This document shows positions 1-12,700 of a stretch of 64,000 bases of DNA, piece by piece. Under the pieces are notes generated by a model. It was not told where the DNA came from, did no database searches, and saw only the letters and a list, made by a program, of their open reading frames with translations. The stretch covers positions 14,329,330 through 14,393,329 of the forward strand of contig CM072154.1 in NCBI GenBank assembly GCA_036850595.1, in the 5' to 3' direction. The DNA is from Rhyacichthys aspro. Lineage: Eukaryota > Chordata > Actinopteri > Gobiiformes > Rhyacichthyidae. The translations under genes and the position numbers were made by a program. Position 1 is the stretch's first letter. Each line of letters starts with the position of its first letter.

Positions 1-550
1 TCAATCCATCACGAAATACAACTAGCCCACTGCCTCGTCTGAACTAACAATCATCTTCGAGGCTCTTGTATGATAAGAGAACAATTTAGACAATGACAAT
101 GATTCGGAGAATTCTTTTATTTTTTTCCCAAGACAAATGCTGCATAAAATCTATACTCTGGTTGTTGAGGAATAGCTGCTGCAGACTAAAAAAGCTTAAA
201 AATAGACAGAAAAGAAATGATTAGGAAAAACCAGAACAAGTTTTCACAAAGTATGTTACATCAACTACTGATTCCAGGTCAATCCAGATGGACAGGACTC
301 CTTTGTTGATGGCCGCATAATAAAAGTGTTTACCAAAGCCATCATCCAGAGGCATAGGCAGCAAACCAACCATTCCCATCAATGAAACCCCGCACAAACA
401 ATTGCACTTGAGTGTTCCTGCCCACGTATGTCACAGCAGGCGAGCATGCTCTGAGGCAGCCTCTTTCCAATTTAGGCCGGCCTGACTGCTCTCTGTCTGT
501 TTGCCACTTTCTTTATGTGACCACACAAAAACACAAAAATGAATGGTTAC

Positions 551-577
551 CACACACACACACACACACACACACAC
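551..577. repeat. CA/TG dinucleotide microsatellite
   Basis: About 13 CA units on the plus strand, starting some 15 bp beyond the samd10 exon 4 donor. Unspliced transcripts would translate it as alternating Val-Cys. Confidence 0.95.
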
Positions 578-591
578 TGTTACATACTTAC

Positions 592-732
592 TTCTACTAA
601 GGAGCTGCAGGTTGCGGACCTCTTCTCTGACCTGCAGCTGAAGGACTTGTTGAAGGACCTCCTGCCTGAGTGTCTCTTGGACGATGCCCATTCTTTCTAA
701 CTTCTCTCCATTTAATCGCAGCAGTGCTCGCC
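592..732 (-). CDS. samd10: samd10 coding exon 4 (second half of the SAM domain)
   Basis: 141 bp with acceptor TCTTCTTTCAG and donor GAA|GTAAGTATG. It encodes RALLRLNGEKLERMGIVQ, then ETLRQEVLQQVLQLQVREEV and RNLQLLSR, the end of the SAM fold and the short tail helix. The frame stays open past the donor, across a CA microsatellite, but the donor is near-perfect. A possible terminal exon is 178-117 on the minus strand (acceptor TTTTTTAGTCTGCAG), which would add about 20 residues. It does not resemble the human tail and I do not trust it; the true last exon may lie left of base 1. Confidence 0.9.
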
Positions 733-3700
733 CTGAAAGAAGAGACACAGGTTCAAAAACAAACACATGAAACCTACATCCTGTTTGAATGTATTGTACC
801 GCAAGATTACGGCAAAATACAACTGGCTGCTTAAAGTAGGGGTTCTCTGTTTACCTATGCATGCTCATTTGTATTGGTTGGAGCCTGGCCGTTTTCTGGG
901 GGTGAGTTTAACAACAGATTTTGGCAGTTAACCCTGGGGACTCTCACATTTAACATACCATTACCCACAGAAAGCAGCATTTACAACCGGGCGGCGCTCA
1001 CCAACACAAATACCAACCCCATAGACTCGAGCACACATTACTACAGGTCTTAGAGCTGTGTCCTTCACCGCTGCAGACAGAAGAGGAATCCATCATACCT
1101 GTACCCGCTCGGTGCAACGCCCAGCTCGTAATTAGACTCATTACTCACACAGTCCTCTGTCCATATTATTCATTTCATTCACCATTTCCTCCCTGCAAAC
1201 CCTTGCCCCAACAATATGGGAATTTTTCTATGTATGTGTAACTGGTGCATCCTCACTGTTTATATAATTACACACGGCAAAATGAATTAGCGTCGTGTCC
1301 CTCCCTTTTCTTAGACAATATTAAAGTTCTCCAGACCTATTTTTTACTGTCCAAATGAATATAATGATGCATTTTTACTGTAGTATTGTTGTTGTCTGTG
1401 AGTTGATTGCTTTACAATTATGCTTTACAATTATGAGTGAATGAACAGTGCACATGACAGTAAAAATCACTGGTTAGGTCCAATTGTGTGTCCTTTTCTG
1501 TGCTTATAAAATATGAATATCCTATCTGACATGCTGTAAATTGGAATATAGCACAGTAATGGCACATCCAGCAGTCTGAAGACAAATGTGAGAGCTTCAA
1601 TAATACGAACAGAGAAGACAAAGTAGATACAGCACATGAAATGTTCTTCATATAAAAGAAAAGAAATTGCAAAACATAAGAAATTTTGACCCTAGTGGCT
1701 CAAGAATATTAGAAAGGGGTAGATGATCTGAGTGTCTGCTGGAACACACTCAGATGTTTCGAGTGCAATAGAATTAAATGTTCCATGTGGGGACTTCTAC
1801 TCAATGTGAATTCAGCAAAAATGAAGAAGTGCTCGACTTCTCCGCAGTCTTTTATGTTTTAGAAGCATATGACAGATCTGCTGCACCATTGCACTCTGTC
1901 AAATCAAAACAGAGCTTTGTCGCTTCTAATGGCACTATTCTCCCTTTAACTACTCCAGTGTGCATAAACTAGCTGTAGGGGCATTTCATTCTGTGTAAAA
2001 GTTGCACTGAAGTGACATTATTTTATCATGAAAAAAAAAGTCTGTAGTCGCTCTATGTTCTTTTATTCAAAGAAGCACATTTGAAGAAACTTTTTTACTG
2101 AACGCTCTGTTGAATGTGAGTGATTGTGGCTTTGTGTGCAGCAGACAGATGAATTGACTGGAAATAATGATATTTTTCACATCACAAATTGTTCAACCAT
2201 CATTTATCTTACTGCAAAATAAGTCGAGTGAGAAGAAAAGCCAAAAAAAACCCCAAAACCCTCCATAATTACAAACTGGTTACTTGAACACAGTATACTG
2301 TACCCATATGGTGTGAACAGAGCGCTACCCAACAGAACATTAAAAAACAGAATTACCAGGTCATTTTTTTATTTTACATTTAAAGATCTTTTTTTTCCTG
2401 GCACAACTTCTCCATTCACTACAACAATGCAGCTACCATGTCCTAGAAAAACTGTCCTTGGTCGATGTGTGTCTTTGTAAGTGTCTGTACAATTGAGACA
2501 AAGCACATGAATAGAGCTCAAATCAATTCCCCTCAGACAGACTTAATACAGCTCCTAATAATTGCCTGCAGATAGGGAAAGTGGAGATGTCAAAGGGAGA
2601 AAAGAGACACAAAAACAAAAGCAGTTTCTATAGTGATTGCTTCTCTCAATTTAGTTTCAAAATAAATTGCTTATTAACAATGTATTTGAGCAAATGGGAA
2701 GTATTTTTGCTCAGGCCCGGGCAATAATGCCTCATAAAATAGTTTAAAAAGCTATTTAAGAAGGCGGAAGGTGAAGACATCCTTATGAAGAACAATGTTT
2801 AGATTAATCCTTTGATAGAAAGCCAACTTAGCCCATATTCCCTCGACACACTGTAATTTTTGTCAGCTTGTAGAGAGTATAGTGCAGTGTCAAGGTTAAA
2901 CGCGCAGCCACCAACACCATTTATCCCTTCTTCTTTCTCATTCCACTTTCAGCATGTGTTTCCTTCTTATGTGCCTCTATCTGCTATTTATAAAACCAAC
3001 ACAGGGCTAGAGAAAGGAAAAGCGAATATTGATAAAATGTGTAAATGCACGAAGCAGCTGGACTCAATCTGTAAGAAGACATCTGGAGGCAGCAGTGGTG
3101 GCTTTACATCCATAATCTATAGCTTCCAGCACTCAAAATCTTGCTGTGTACAGTTTTGACTTTGACAGCTGAGGTCCTATAGAATAGAATACTATACGTA
3201 ACATCAATATTTGTTAATTTAATACAAAGTGTCAAATTTACCAAATATTTTACACAGAAAACATGGTAGGTTTCCATTAAAATGTCTCCTTGGATGGTTC
3301 CATGAACTTTTTTCTGCATAATCCCAATTTAAGTTTATGCATCTTACATTTCAAAAACAAGACTAACCAAAACCCACAAACAAAAATGAATACGGTAATT
3401 TCATGATTTAAATGGTGTTCTGGTTATGGGGCAAAAACTGATGCAACTGGAGCAAGCAAAAATTGTTATTACCTCACAGAGGCTTGTATAGTCTGATGGT
3501 CTGGCGCACTACTGTAATTAGGCCAGACTCAACTCGCCACAAAAGAAACACACACACATCAAAACATGGATTAATATCCTCAGGCAGTGTGTGCCATTAA
3601 TACGGCGCGTTTACTGGGACACTGTTTGAAAGCTATCACGACGTCTGGGTCACTTGGCGAAGATGAAAAACACCCCGCTTCCCCCTGTGTTAATAAAGGT

Positions 3701-6700
3701 GGTGCTTTTGTATAATTCCTTTGATATGAATAGGAACAAAACCTCACATTTATCTAACATTTGCACACGAAAACACCAAAGCTAATGACAGCGGCTCAAT
3801 AGAAATCCATCTGGACATAAGCAAGTCACTACTGGCGGGTAACTGAATCAAAGCCCTGCTCTTGATCTCATGTTTGTGATAAAATATAATGATGCTTATG
3901 TTTCCAGAGCTGCTGTGTGCGTGTTTATGTGAGTGGGCCTGTGCATATGCGTGTGAGCGAGTGGTGGCTGACCCTTCGGCACTGAGCTGCAATCTGTTTT
4001 CTGCAAGACACTAAAAAAGGAACTGCTGTAGCGTCTGTTCGGTCAAGGCTGGCAATTTTGCCTTTGTGTCTAATCGTATTATTGTTTTTTTTTCTGTATG
4101 AAGCGTGTGGGCATACTAACAAATAACATTATATGGCTGTCAGAAAGCCTGAACTTGGTGCATATATTCCTTTCTTCTCCTAAAATAAGCTGCACAGCTT
4201 CTATTTCCTCACATGAATGCCTTTTAAATCTCCTTTGCAGCGATTTCATTGTAAACCTGTTTCCAGTTGAAAAGGCTAATCTGTGGAACCATAAACCTAA
4301 AAATAAAGTCTGATAGATTTGGTGAGACTTTTATGAAATCAGTTTGGAAGCCCTCAGAAAAATATTTACTTGATTTATCAGAGGGAGAAGCTGCCAGTGT
4401 CATATTCACAATGGACACCATGGAGAATGGTACCTGTGATAGCGTGATGAGAGAAGGCTTCAACATAAGTCAGGTAGTTGTGAGGACAGTGTTTCTTGAG
4501 CCACTTGCAGACGTCTTGTTGAGTCCACAGCACCACTGGTTTGGACAGACAGGACAGTGTTGGGCTGGTGTGGTATACAGCAAATGCTTCCCCTGGACGG
4601 AGCTGCAACAAGAGCAGAAAAGACCCTTTTAGAAAATAGAAAAAGTATTTTGATGTCATCATTTAACCGCTGCAAGAATCTCACTGATTTACAAAATGGC
4701 ACAATTGGGAACATCAAAATACAGGTTAAGTGAACACTGCTGATATCCCTTTCTATGAAGTTCTATAAAAAGAAAGAGAGAAAGAAAGAGAAACGCCTTT
4801 TACTAATGTCTTGAGCTCTCTGTGCTTAAAACAGATTTTGCTTTAGGTAAAATGTGCCATATTGTAAACAGAAAATGTGTAGAGTGTAAGTAAAGGTCTG
4901 TGATGCAACAGCTGCAGGAGTGTGTCTCTAATAAACTTAACCTTGTATTATTGTAAAAACATGATATGCATGGTTTTAATGAGGAATGAGCAGAAGGTTT
5001 GAAAAGCTGAAGGCTTAATTGCAAACAGATGCTTTCCTTCTGTAATAATCACCCTGCGTTCACTTTTTAACCCTCATTTAAAAGAAACATGCAAATCAAC
5101 TATTGCTGCTGCATCTGACATATTTCCTCACATTATTATGCAAAATGTCACATTTCACCTCACTGTCAAAAGCAGGCCATACAGTAATACAGTCACTGCT
5201 ATCTAGAAAGTCTCTCTGAGAACAAGGGCACTGGGATTTCAAAGTGTAGAAGCATCTCCAGCATGTTCTTCATCCCGGAGGCAGTGATGTTTTCTGACAG
5301 CTTTACCTACACACTGTATTGCATCACTCTGTTGTTTATCTTTCATTTAGAGTTGGACAGTGACAGGTTGGATGTTGCATTTGATCATTTTTTAATAATT
5401 TGAGAAACAATTCAAATGAAACTATACGGTATGAGATTTTTGAAACTTTCTATTTTTATTCAGAAATAGGAACGTTATGTGAGAACTCAAACCTCTGTGT
5501 TTGTCTCGATGTCCTCTTTCCTGCCGCACTTCCACTGACCCAGTAATCCAAAGTGTGTCAGGGCCATGTGTGGAGAATTAATGTGGACATTAATAAAGTC
5601 ACAGCCAGTTCACATGGACAAAAACACACAATGATGCCCTTGTCCCTCCTCGGCTCGAGCCTCTCTTGTGGCACATAGTCTCATATCGAGCCTATTCATT
5701 CATTCTCACATGGAGCCAACTCAACGACAATGGCTTTGGCTTATTTTCAACAGAGAAACACAGGACGTCTGCCAAATGCTCCACTCTACAATCGACTGCT
5801 TTTAATGGGATTATGTATGCTGAAATGTCTAATGGAAGGCCTGGAGCTCAATATCCAGTGTTTTCCAAATGTTTTTGTTAATGACAAGAAGGTGGTGGCA
5901 ATATAAGAGATTTCCTAAAACATACTTTCTACTTCTACATTTAACTTGCTCCATGCTCATACCCTGAATTAGTGGTGTGCTAAAAACTGCCCTGATGATG
6001 ATTTAGAGGATTTAGCATGGAAAACATCTTAGATCAGCTCGTCTATGAGCTACAAGCCTGATTTAGACCGTATCATCTTTTACAGTCATCATATTGACAG
6101 CATCATGTAAATATTGGTGTGAGCAAGGGCCTGGACCATCTTAAATTAACTACAAGTCAAGAACAAAAAGATGGTGGTTCTTTAGAAATATGAACCTGGA
6201 GTATATCAAGTGTCACATGAATGTTATGTGTTGTAAATATGTCACATAAAAATAGAAATGCTATAAACAAAACTCTTAAGAGAGGAAACTGAAATGTTTT
6301 GTCTTTTACTGTGGACACTTTTTTCTTCTACGGTAAACTGTAAGACATAAACAGGAAACAGCACACCTCAATTACTCAGCTCAGAGTAAAAATCTTTCCA
6401 GATATAAAGAAAATGAAAGTCAAATTAAAGTGAGGTAAAACTGCAATTCCAATAAAACAAACCTCAATGTCAAAATCAGACGCTCACGTTCCTCCCGTTT
6501 GTGCAGCCGTCCCAAGAGGAAGACTTGTGTTCACACAATATTCACACAAATCTATTCTGTCCATGTGCTGCACTTCAATTAATCAAAAAGGTTAGTAGTA
6601 AATCTCCTGGATGTATGTTTAAAATGACTTGAAATACTATGACTGAATACATACTGTGTGCAGGTTAACTATGTAGTCAGATACAACAGAGTCATGGGCT

Positions 6701-9700
6701 CTGTGCCACTGTGGGTTCTCTGCAGCTTGCCCCTAGAGTTGGTGACTGTAAATAGGAGATTCCAGTACTCCATGATTGTTACTGGTGCAATAAAATTAGT
6801 GCATAATAATTGTAATTGTAAATGTAAACACATGTACAAGACATTCTAAACAAAATGTATTGGAATTATAGTAATAAAGTGGGTTAACGTGGGTTATGAC
6901 TTATTAAAGACAAATAGATGATAAATACTGTCCATTAAACTGCACATCATAAAAATTACTTCTTTTTATGTCATATGGCGACTATACAGAGCGTGTAAAC
7001 TAGCCACAAAGAAAATGCAGTGAGCACATGAGGAAGACCCATCCATTTGAGTAACAGCCTTCACCATCAATAAGCCATCTGAAGAGGAAACAGAATGATA
7101 GCCTCCATCATCTTGTCTTCTATCTCTCCCGTTCCCCTCTCGGCCCATCCATCAGCCTGTATCTCCTATGGCCAGTCGTCCCCCCTCTTGCACCCTTTCC
7201 TACCTCTCTCCCACTCCCCTCCCGAGACCTACTTCTGTCCGGCGGGAGCGCTGCCCTCATTCATTATGTACAGGAGAGGAAGGACGGGAGGGATGGAGCC
7301 GCGGGGGAGTGAAGGTTGTATGTGGAGCGAAAGGATAATGACAGAAGTAGGGATAGAGACACAATATTACATATCTGCATCTACTGCATGTCACAAACCC
7401 AGATCGATGATAGCAGGCTAAACTTCAGAAGCAATCATTAGTAGAAATAAAATGCCTGTCATTAAATAAAGAGAAAAGCTAAAGAAAGAGTTTGGCTTTA
7501 ATTTGATGACATCCCACATGTTCTTTTCAGACAAAATACCTCAAATGTGTTTGCTTCATCATTAAATATACACAAGAAATCCATTTACAATTCAACAAAG
7601 ACCTCTTGCATCTGTGTTGTTGTTGTTTAGTGCGGCTTCCTCCTCCTCTATCCCATATACCCACTCACACTCTGTTCTCTGCACTTCTCTATTGATCATT
7701 CCGTTTGTACCCTCCAACAGCTTATTTTTCCTTCCTGCTTACTTTGTTCTATCATGTCTCATCCCCCTTGCGCTTGCTCCTCATAAATCGTATCCCCGTC
7801 TCTTTCCTCTGCCTTTGCTTCGATCTTCCCGACGCCCTGACTTTTGCGCTCGGAGCTTCTTTCTCGTCCATTCGAAAAAAGCCGCTGTATGTGTGTGATT
7901 ACTTTGTTTCTCAGAGTAGAGCTGAATCGGGGATTAGCCCAAAGTCAGGAGAGCGTGGGGAATCCTTCACATTCAATCTTTGTGACCGACAACAACCTTT
8001 TTACTTCTTCTCAGCTCATCCAAAACATCCCTCCCCCCAAAAAAACTGATAAATGGGGCAGTTGCAATTAGCAGTCAATTCTAAACGTGTGTGAATTTAT
8101 GCACATCGTGTAGCTCCCACCTGCCGCTTTCCTCTCTGCTCTGCCTCTTTCCTTTGCTGTCACTTTGTCTCTCCGTGGGATACTAAACGGGCCTCCTATC
8201 TGTGCCATATGCCACGCTGTCTGACCTAACAAGTCCCCCATCTACCGTATCTCTATATCTGTCGGTGCGCTGTCATTAAAGAAACAGATCTTCAATCGGT
8301 TTCTCATCCTCAAACCCTGACAGACCTTGACACATGAACCTCCGTATCAGCTAACACCTCTCTATCCCCACTTCTTGTTTTATCTCATTCTTCATATCTC
8401 TCCTGTCACTAAACCCAAGCCTCACCCGGGTCCATGGCGTTCTCAGTTGCATCATTTACCACCCTGGGCTCTCCTGCTGCTCTCACTAACCTTGCGCATA
8501 CAGTATGTATCAGTCAGAGATGTCAGGGAATGTACTGAATGTATTAATTTATGCTCCTTTATGATATGTGACCTTGTACGTGTTCTGAGAGTCCACTCAA
8601 CTTTGCACTGTACTTCTTTGCCTTTATGATATGTGAATATTTATCTGTTTTGTGAATGTGAGTAGACTCCCAGCGGGAGAGAAAAGAGCCAGATGGAATT
8701 TTGATAAAGCTGTCTTTTTAGCATAAGATCAACACAGGCCTCGCACAAAAGTACACGCACAGAGAGACTTGGACTGAAACAGGGAAGAGTGGCAGGACAT
8801 GGTTGTTGTGTGGAATATATTAAACAACCAGAGAAGGTGAAAGATTATCTGGTCGTTAATAATAATGAAGTAGGCTACAATAACTTAATATTATGTAAAG
8901 TGATCAATTTACAATTTAAACTGCATTTTTAGAGCTGGCACACTGTTGATTAAAAAATTAAGCACTGGTTAAAGGGCAAAACTGCAGTAAATACATATGT
9001 GTGTGTAAGGCTAAAATCCCAGTTGAATATGAACATGAAAACTGTAATGTGTGTCTGTGTCTGGGTATATTATGAAATTTATTGTACCTGAACATGGCTT
9101 GTCCCAACTTGCCTGACTGCAGGTTAAAAACTGTCCTTTTGCCCATTTTTGCTGCTGAATGGATGGGATGTAAGATAGATGGACATTTCCTGTACAGCCA
9201 CTATTATGACTCTGTGTGTAGTGATCATTAACTGGAGTAATGTTTGTAGGAAAAGACATGACGAAGAAGGAGGAAGAAGAGGAAGATTAAAGACATCAGT
9301 GGCACTCTGAAGAGGCTCTTCAAAGCTCTTACACAGTTTTCAAATAAATAAGTGAATTACCAATTTAAGAAGGCCATTTTCAGTGCATGTGCTGCTGACA
9401 AAATGTACATTTCAAAATGACGCTAACTGTGCTGGATTCCACATAAGCATTGATTTAAAGATTACATTGACGCTGTCCTCACTAAAACTAACCATCCTCT
9501 GCATCAGCACCAGCACTTATTTGCGCACATTGTTTTTTTTCTCTTTGTTCTGTCAATGCAGTGCATTGTATTGTTTAAGAAGGTCAGTCTCTGTGTCCTC
9601 TAATGAAGACAGAAGCATAATTGCAGCCTGTGCTTAAGTGCTCACCTACACAGCATGACAAATTAAAGAATAAGGGCAGTGCTTTGTAGAATGGTTTAAG

Positions 9701-12700
9701 AAGAAAGACGGCACACTGTGGCTTTTGTTTTCTAAATTGTCTCTCTATTATCCCACCTAGCCCCTGTTCTCATCTATAAGGTAGGGCACAAGATGTTTGT
9801 GGCAGCAAAATGAGCCCTCCCTCACACTACCTGGCTACTGAAACAACAACCATCTCACAGACACTATGCAGCATACCAATGAAAAACACTATACACATCT
9901 GAGCTATTACTTTAGATCAAGTGTAATAAGGCCTAGTTTTAATGTCATATTTTTGCTACTAAGGCCAGTGTCTGTGTTAAAAACAACTGGGGCCAGAATG
10001 AAGAGAAATGTTAACCACTACAATTGTTAAGAGCAAAAACCTTTGCCTTCTTTTTAGGGACAATTTTTGCACTCTGTTGACTTTGCTATTGGATAATACA
10101 AATTATGCCTCAAAGACCCACTACATTCATCCTTGAGTCAACAGATGAAGAAGGACACCCTTGTAGCGTGGCAGCCACAGCAGACTCTTGACTTCATTAC
10201 TGACTGTTGACATTACTATGCACCTTTCTGTCCACTCTGCACGTCTGTATAGATGGGATTGCGTGCATGTTTACATAGCTAAGCATAATATGTGATATTA
10301 GCTTTATTTAGCAGATTGCAATGACTCCCCTGGTCCCACTTTATGCACACACAGACTGAGTTCGGTTTCACTTAACTGCTCTCTCATTACAGCTCAAGTG
10401 TGCATAAGCAGGATAATGTAACGAAGAACAATGTAATCATCACTCCCATGAGAAGTGGACAGGCAAACACAAAGACACACACAGATGCATTGCCTTGATC
10501 CAGAAACGCACATAGACGCTTGAAAGTGAGAGGCACCAAAAAATGCTCCCATTTGTTGAATAATGCATTAAGCCTTGTTGCCACGAGGAATGCAAAGACT
10601 TACTTCTCATGATATAGAGTAGCTTTAATTATCCAGTCTCAGTGTAATCACAGGGAAACAGCTTCCTACTCCTCTTTTATTAAGCCTTTTATAGCTGTTA
10701 ATGCTGAGGGGGGCACTCTTTTATGAATTATTGAGCAATCTTGCGCTGCATATGTACAGCCTCACAGTAACAATGTTGCCTAATGCCAGCAAGGAAACAG
10801 AACAAATGACCTCCTATGAGCTCCCTGGCCTCTTTCATTTCTCTTTCATTCAAGAGACAGGCCTAGGGAAAGAGATTGTTCACATGCGGTTTTAGGTCAA
10901 ACATGGGCAGAATGTCCTGAAATAGTTTTTTATCTTCTTTGCTTTTATCTTTCTGTGGTGGTACACAACTGAGAGCTTCAATTTTGCTCAAGGCTAACGT
11001 GGAAGTCAATCACGCTTGGACTGCAATGGATGATGCTGAGAGTTTGAGTCATCAAACACACATACCATCAAATAACACATCATTTGACCCCATGTTAATG
11101 CACTAAGTGACACCAGACTTAAAATCCACACTTGTTTTCTGTGAATAGTGAAGATAAAATGGAAGTAGTTGTGGTTAATATCCAGTTTCTGCAGTTTCTG
11201 AGTGTGCATCTATAGAATGACAACCACTCCCAGCAGTACTTATGTATTTATGGGCTCTTCCTGTACTCTAGTGTTTCTTATTGTCTAAGTGCTGTTAAAT
11301 ATCATGCAGTAACTGAACAGTCTTTACACTACGCCTATGTTGCATAACCACAAACCAGACCAGCCACCAGTATGTACAAGATAAAACAATTAGCAGTCTC
11401 ATACACTCACTGGTACCTTGTGTTTTTTTCCTCCCAACCAAAGCCATATCAGATTAACAATACTTCACTTTTATATTAAAAAGTTATATTAAAAAGTACA
11501 TTTGCAAGATTGTTTGCACTGCGTGATATCAAATCATAGAATCTCATGGGAAATAAGGTTTACTTTCAGAAAAAAAAGTGTAATCAAATATGCACTAGCA
11601 CCATAACATTACTGTATATAAAACACAAAGAGGCCTTGCATTTCGTTTTGCAAGCTTACCATGGGTCTCTCAAGATGCTAAAATGGGCTGAATATGTTTA
11701 ATATCTTATTTTTAGTGATGAATGCTACATAGTGTGAGCCTCCTTTTACCTGGATGCCCTCTGTTCCCGGCTGCTGGAGCAGTTTGACCGTGCGTGTGTG
11801 CGCCGTCCTCTGGCCGCGGCCGTCATGCCAGGTCAGGTTGCTGCCTCCGTTGCGACGCGGCAGCTGGTAACTCAGCTCTTCAGCAGACATCGTGTGCTCC
11901 AGTGAGGCACGGCAAAAACTGAAGCTGGACGCCGCTGAGAGAAGAAACAAGCAGAGGGAGAAAAAGAAATACTGGTGAGTAATCATTTGATACTTTTTTT
12001 TATATTTTAAGTGGCTTTTATGCATCGCCTTTAAACTGAGCAACAGGAAACCACCTAAAAAAACAACAAAATAAATGTTTAATAATCCTAAAACATCTTC
12101 ACATCCTGCATTCACTCCAGATGACATGCTTGTGTTCTGATTCTCATACAGCAACAAACAGATGGCTGTTTGGTTGATGCGATAATCTACAATTAGACTA
12201 AGTGCACACTGATTGAGACAGTACGCCATTTTGAAATTGTGTCTTCCCAGATAAGTCCTTGATTATTTAAATCCTGCAACATGAATATTTGATTTTCATT
12301 CTTCCCTGTTACCACCTCTCTGTCCGTGTCTCTCATCCTCCCAGGACCACGTGTTAGACCGCACCAGTGAAGCTGACAAGCTGTCAATGCTGGGTCAGAG
12401 GACACTTGTGTAACAGTCACAAGGCATCTCCTGCACTTCGCATCATGTTAAACGACTACTGTACAGTCCCCACCTTCTTCAGAAGCCTCTTTCAAAGAAG
12501 CTATAGTGATTCAAACTGTTTAAAACTATCCAGATCAGATTTGTTGTGCCTTGGATCCTCACCGAATCTTAGACATTGTATGCCCTTATATTCCAGAGTG
12601 TATGTCCTCAGGTGGAGGACTTGCCAAATATTAAAGGTGTGTCCCAAAGCTGTGGAATAATGTGGTCAACAGAGTCATCTTAGAGCTTTTCCGACTAAAC

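Noticed and set aside
117..178. Possible samd10 last exon on the minus strand
   Set aside because: The acceptor is good and the phase fits, but the roughly 20-residue tail does not resemble the human SAMD10 end and the frame runs into an AATAAA-like stretch; not claimed as a feature of its own.
221..379. Minus-strand open frame of 52 codons starting MGMVGLLPMPLDDGFGK
   Set aside because: Looks protein-like by eye but has no recognised homology, no clear splice link to samd10 exon 4, and is short enough to be chance.
7614..8071. Three overlapping plus-strand open frames
   Set aside because: All arise from a pyrimidine-rich block low in stop codons; none has a credible protein sequence.
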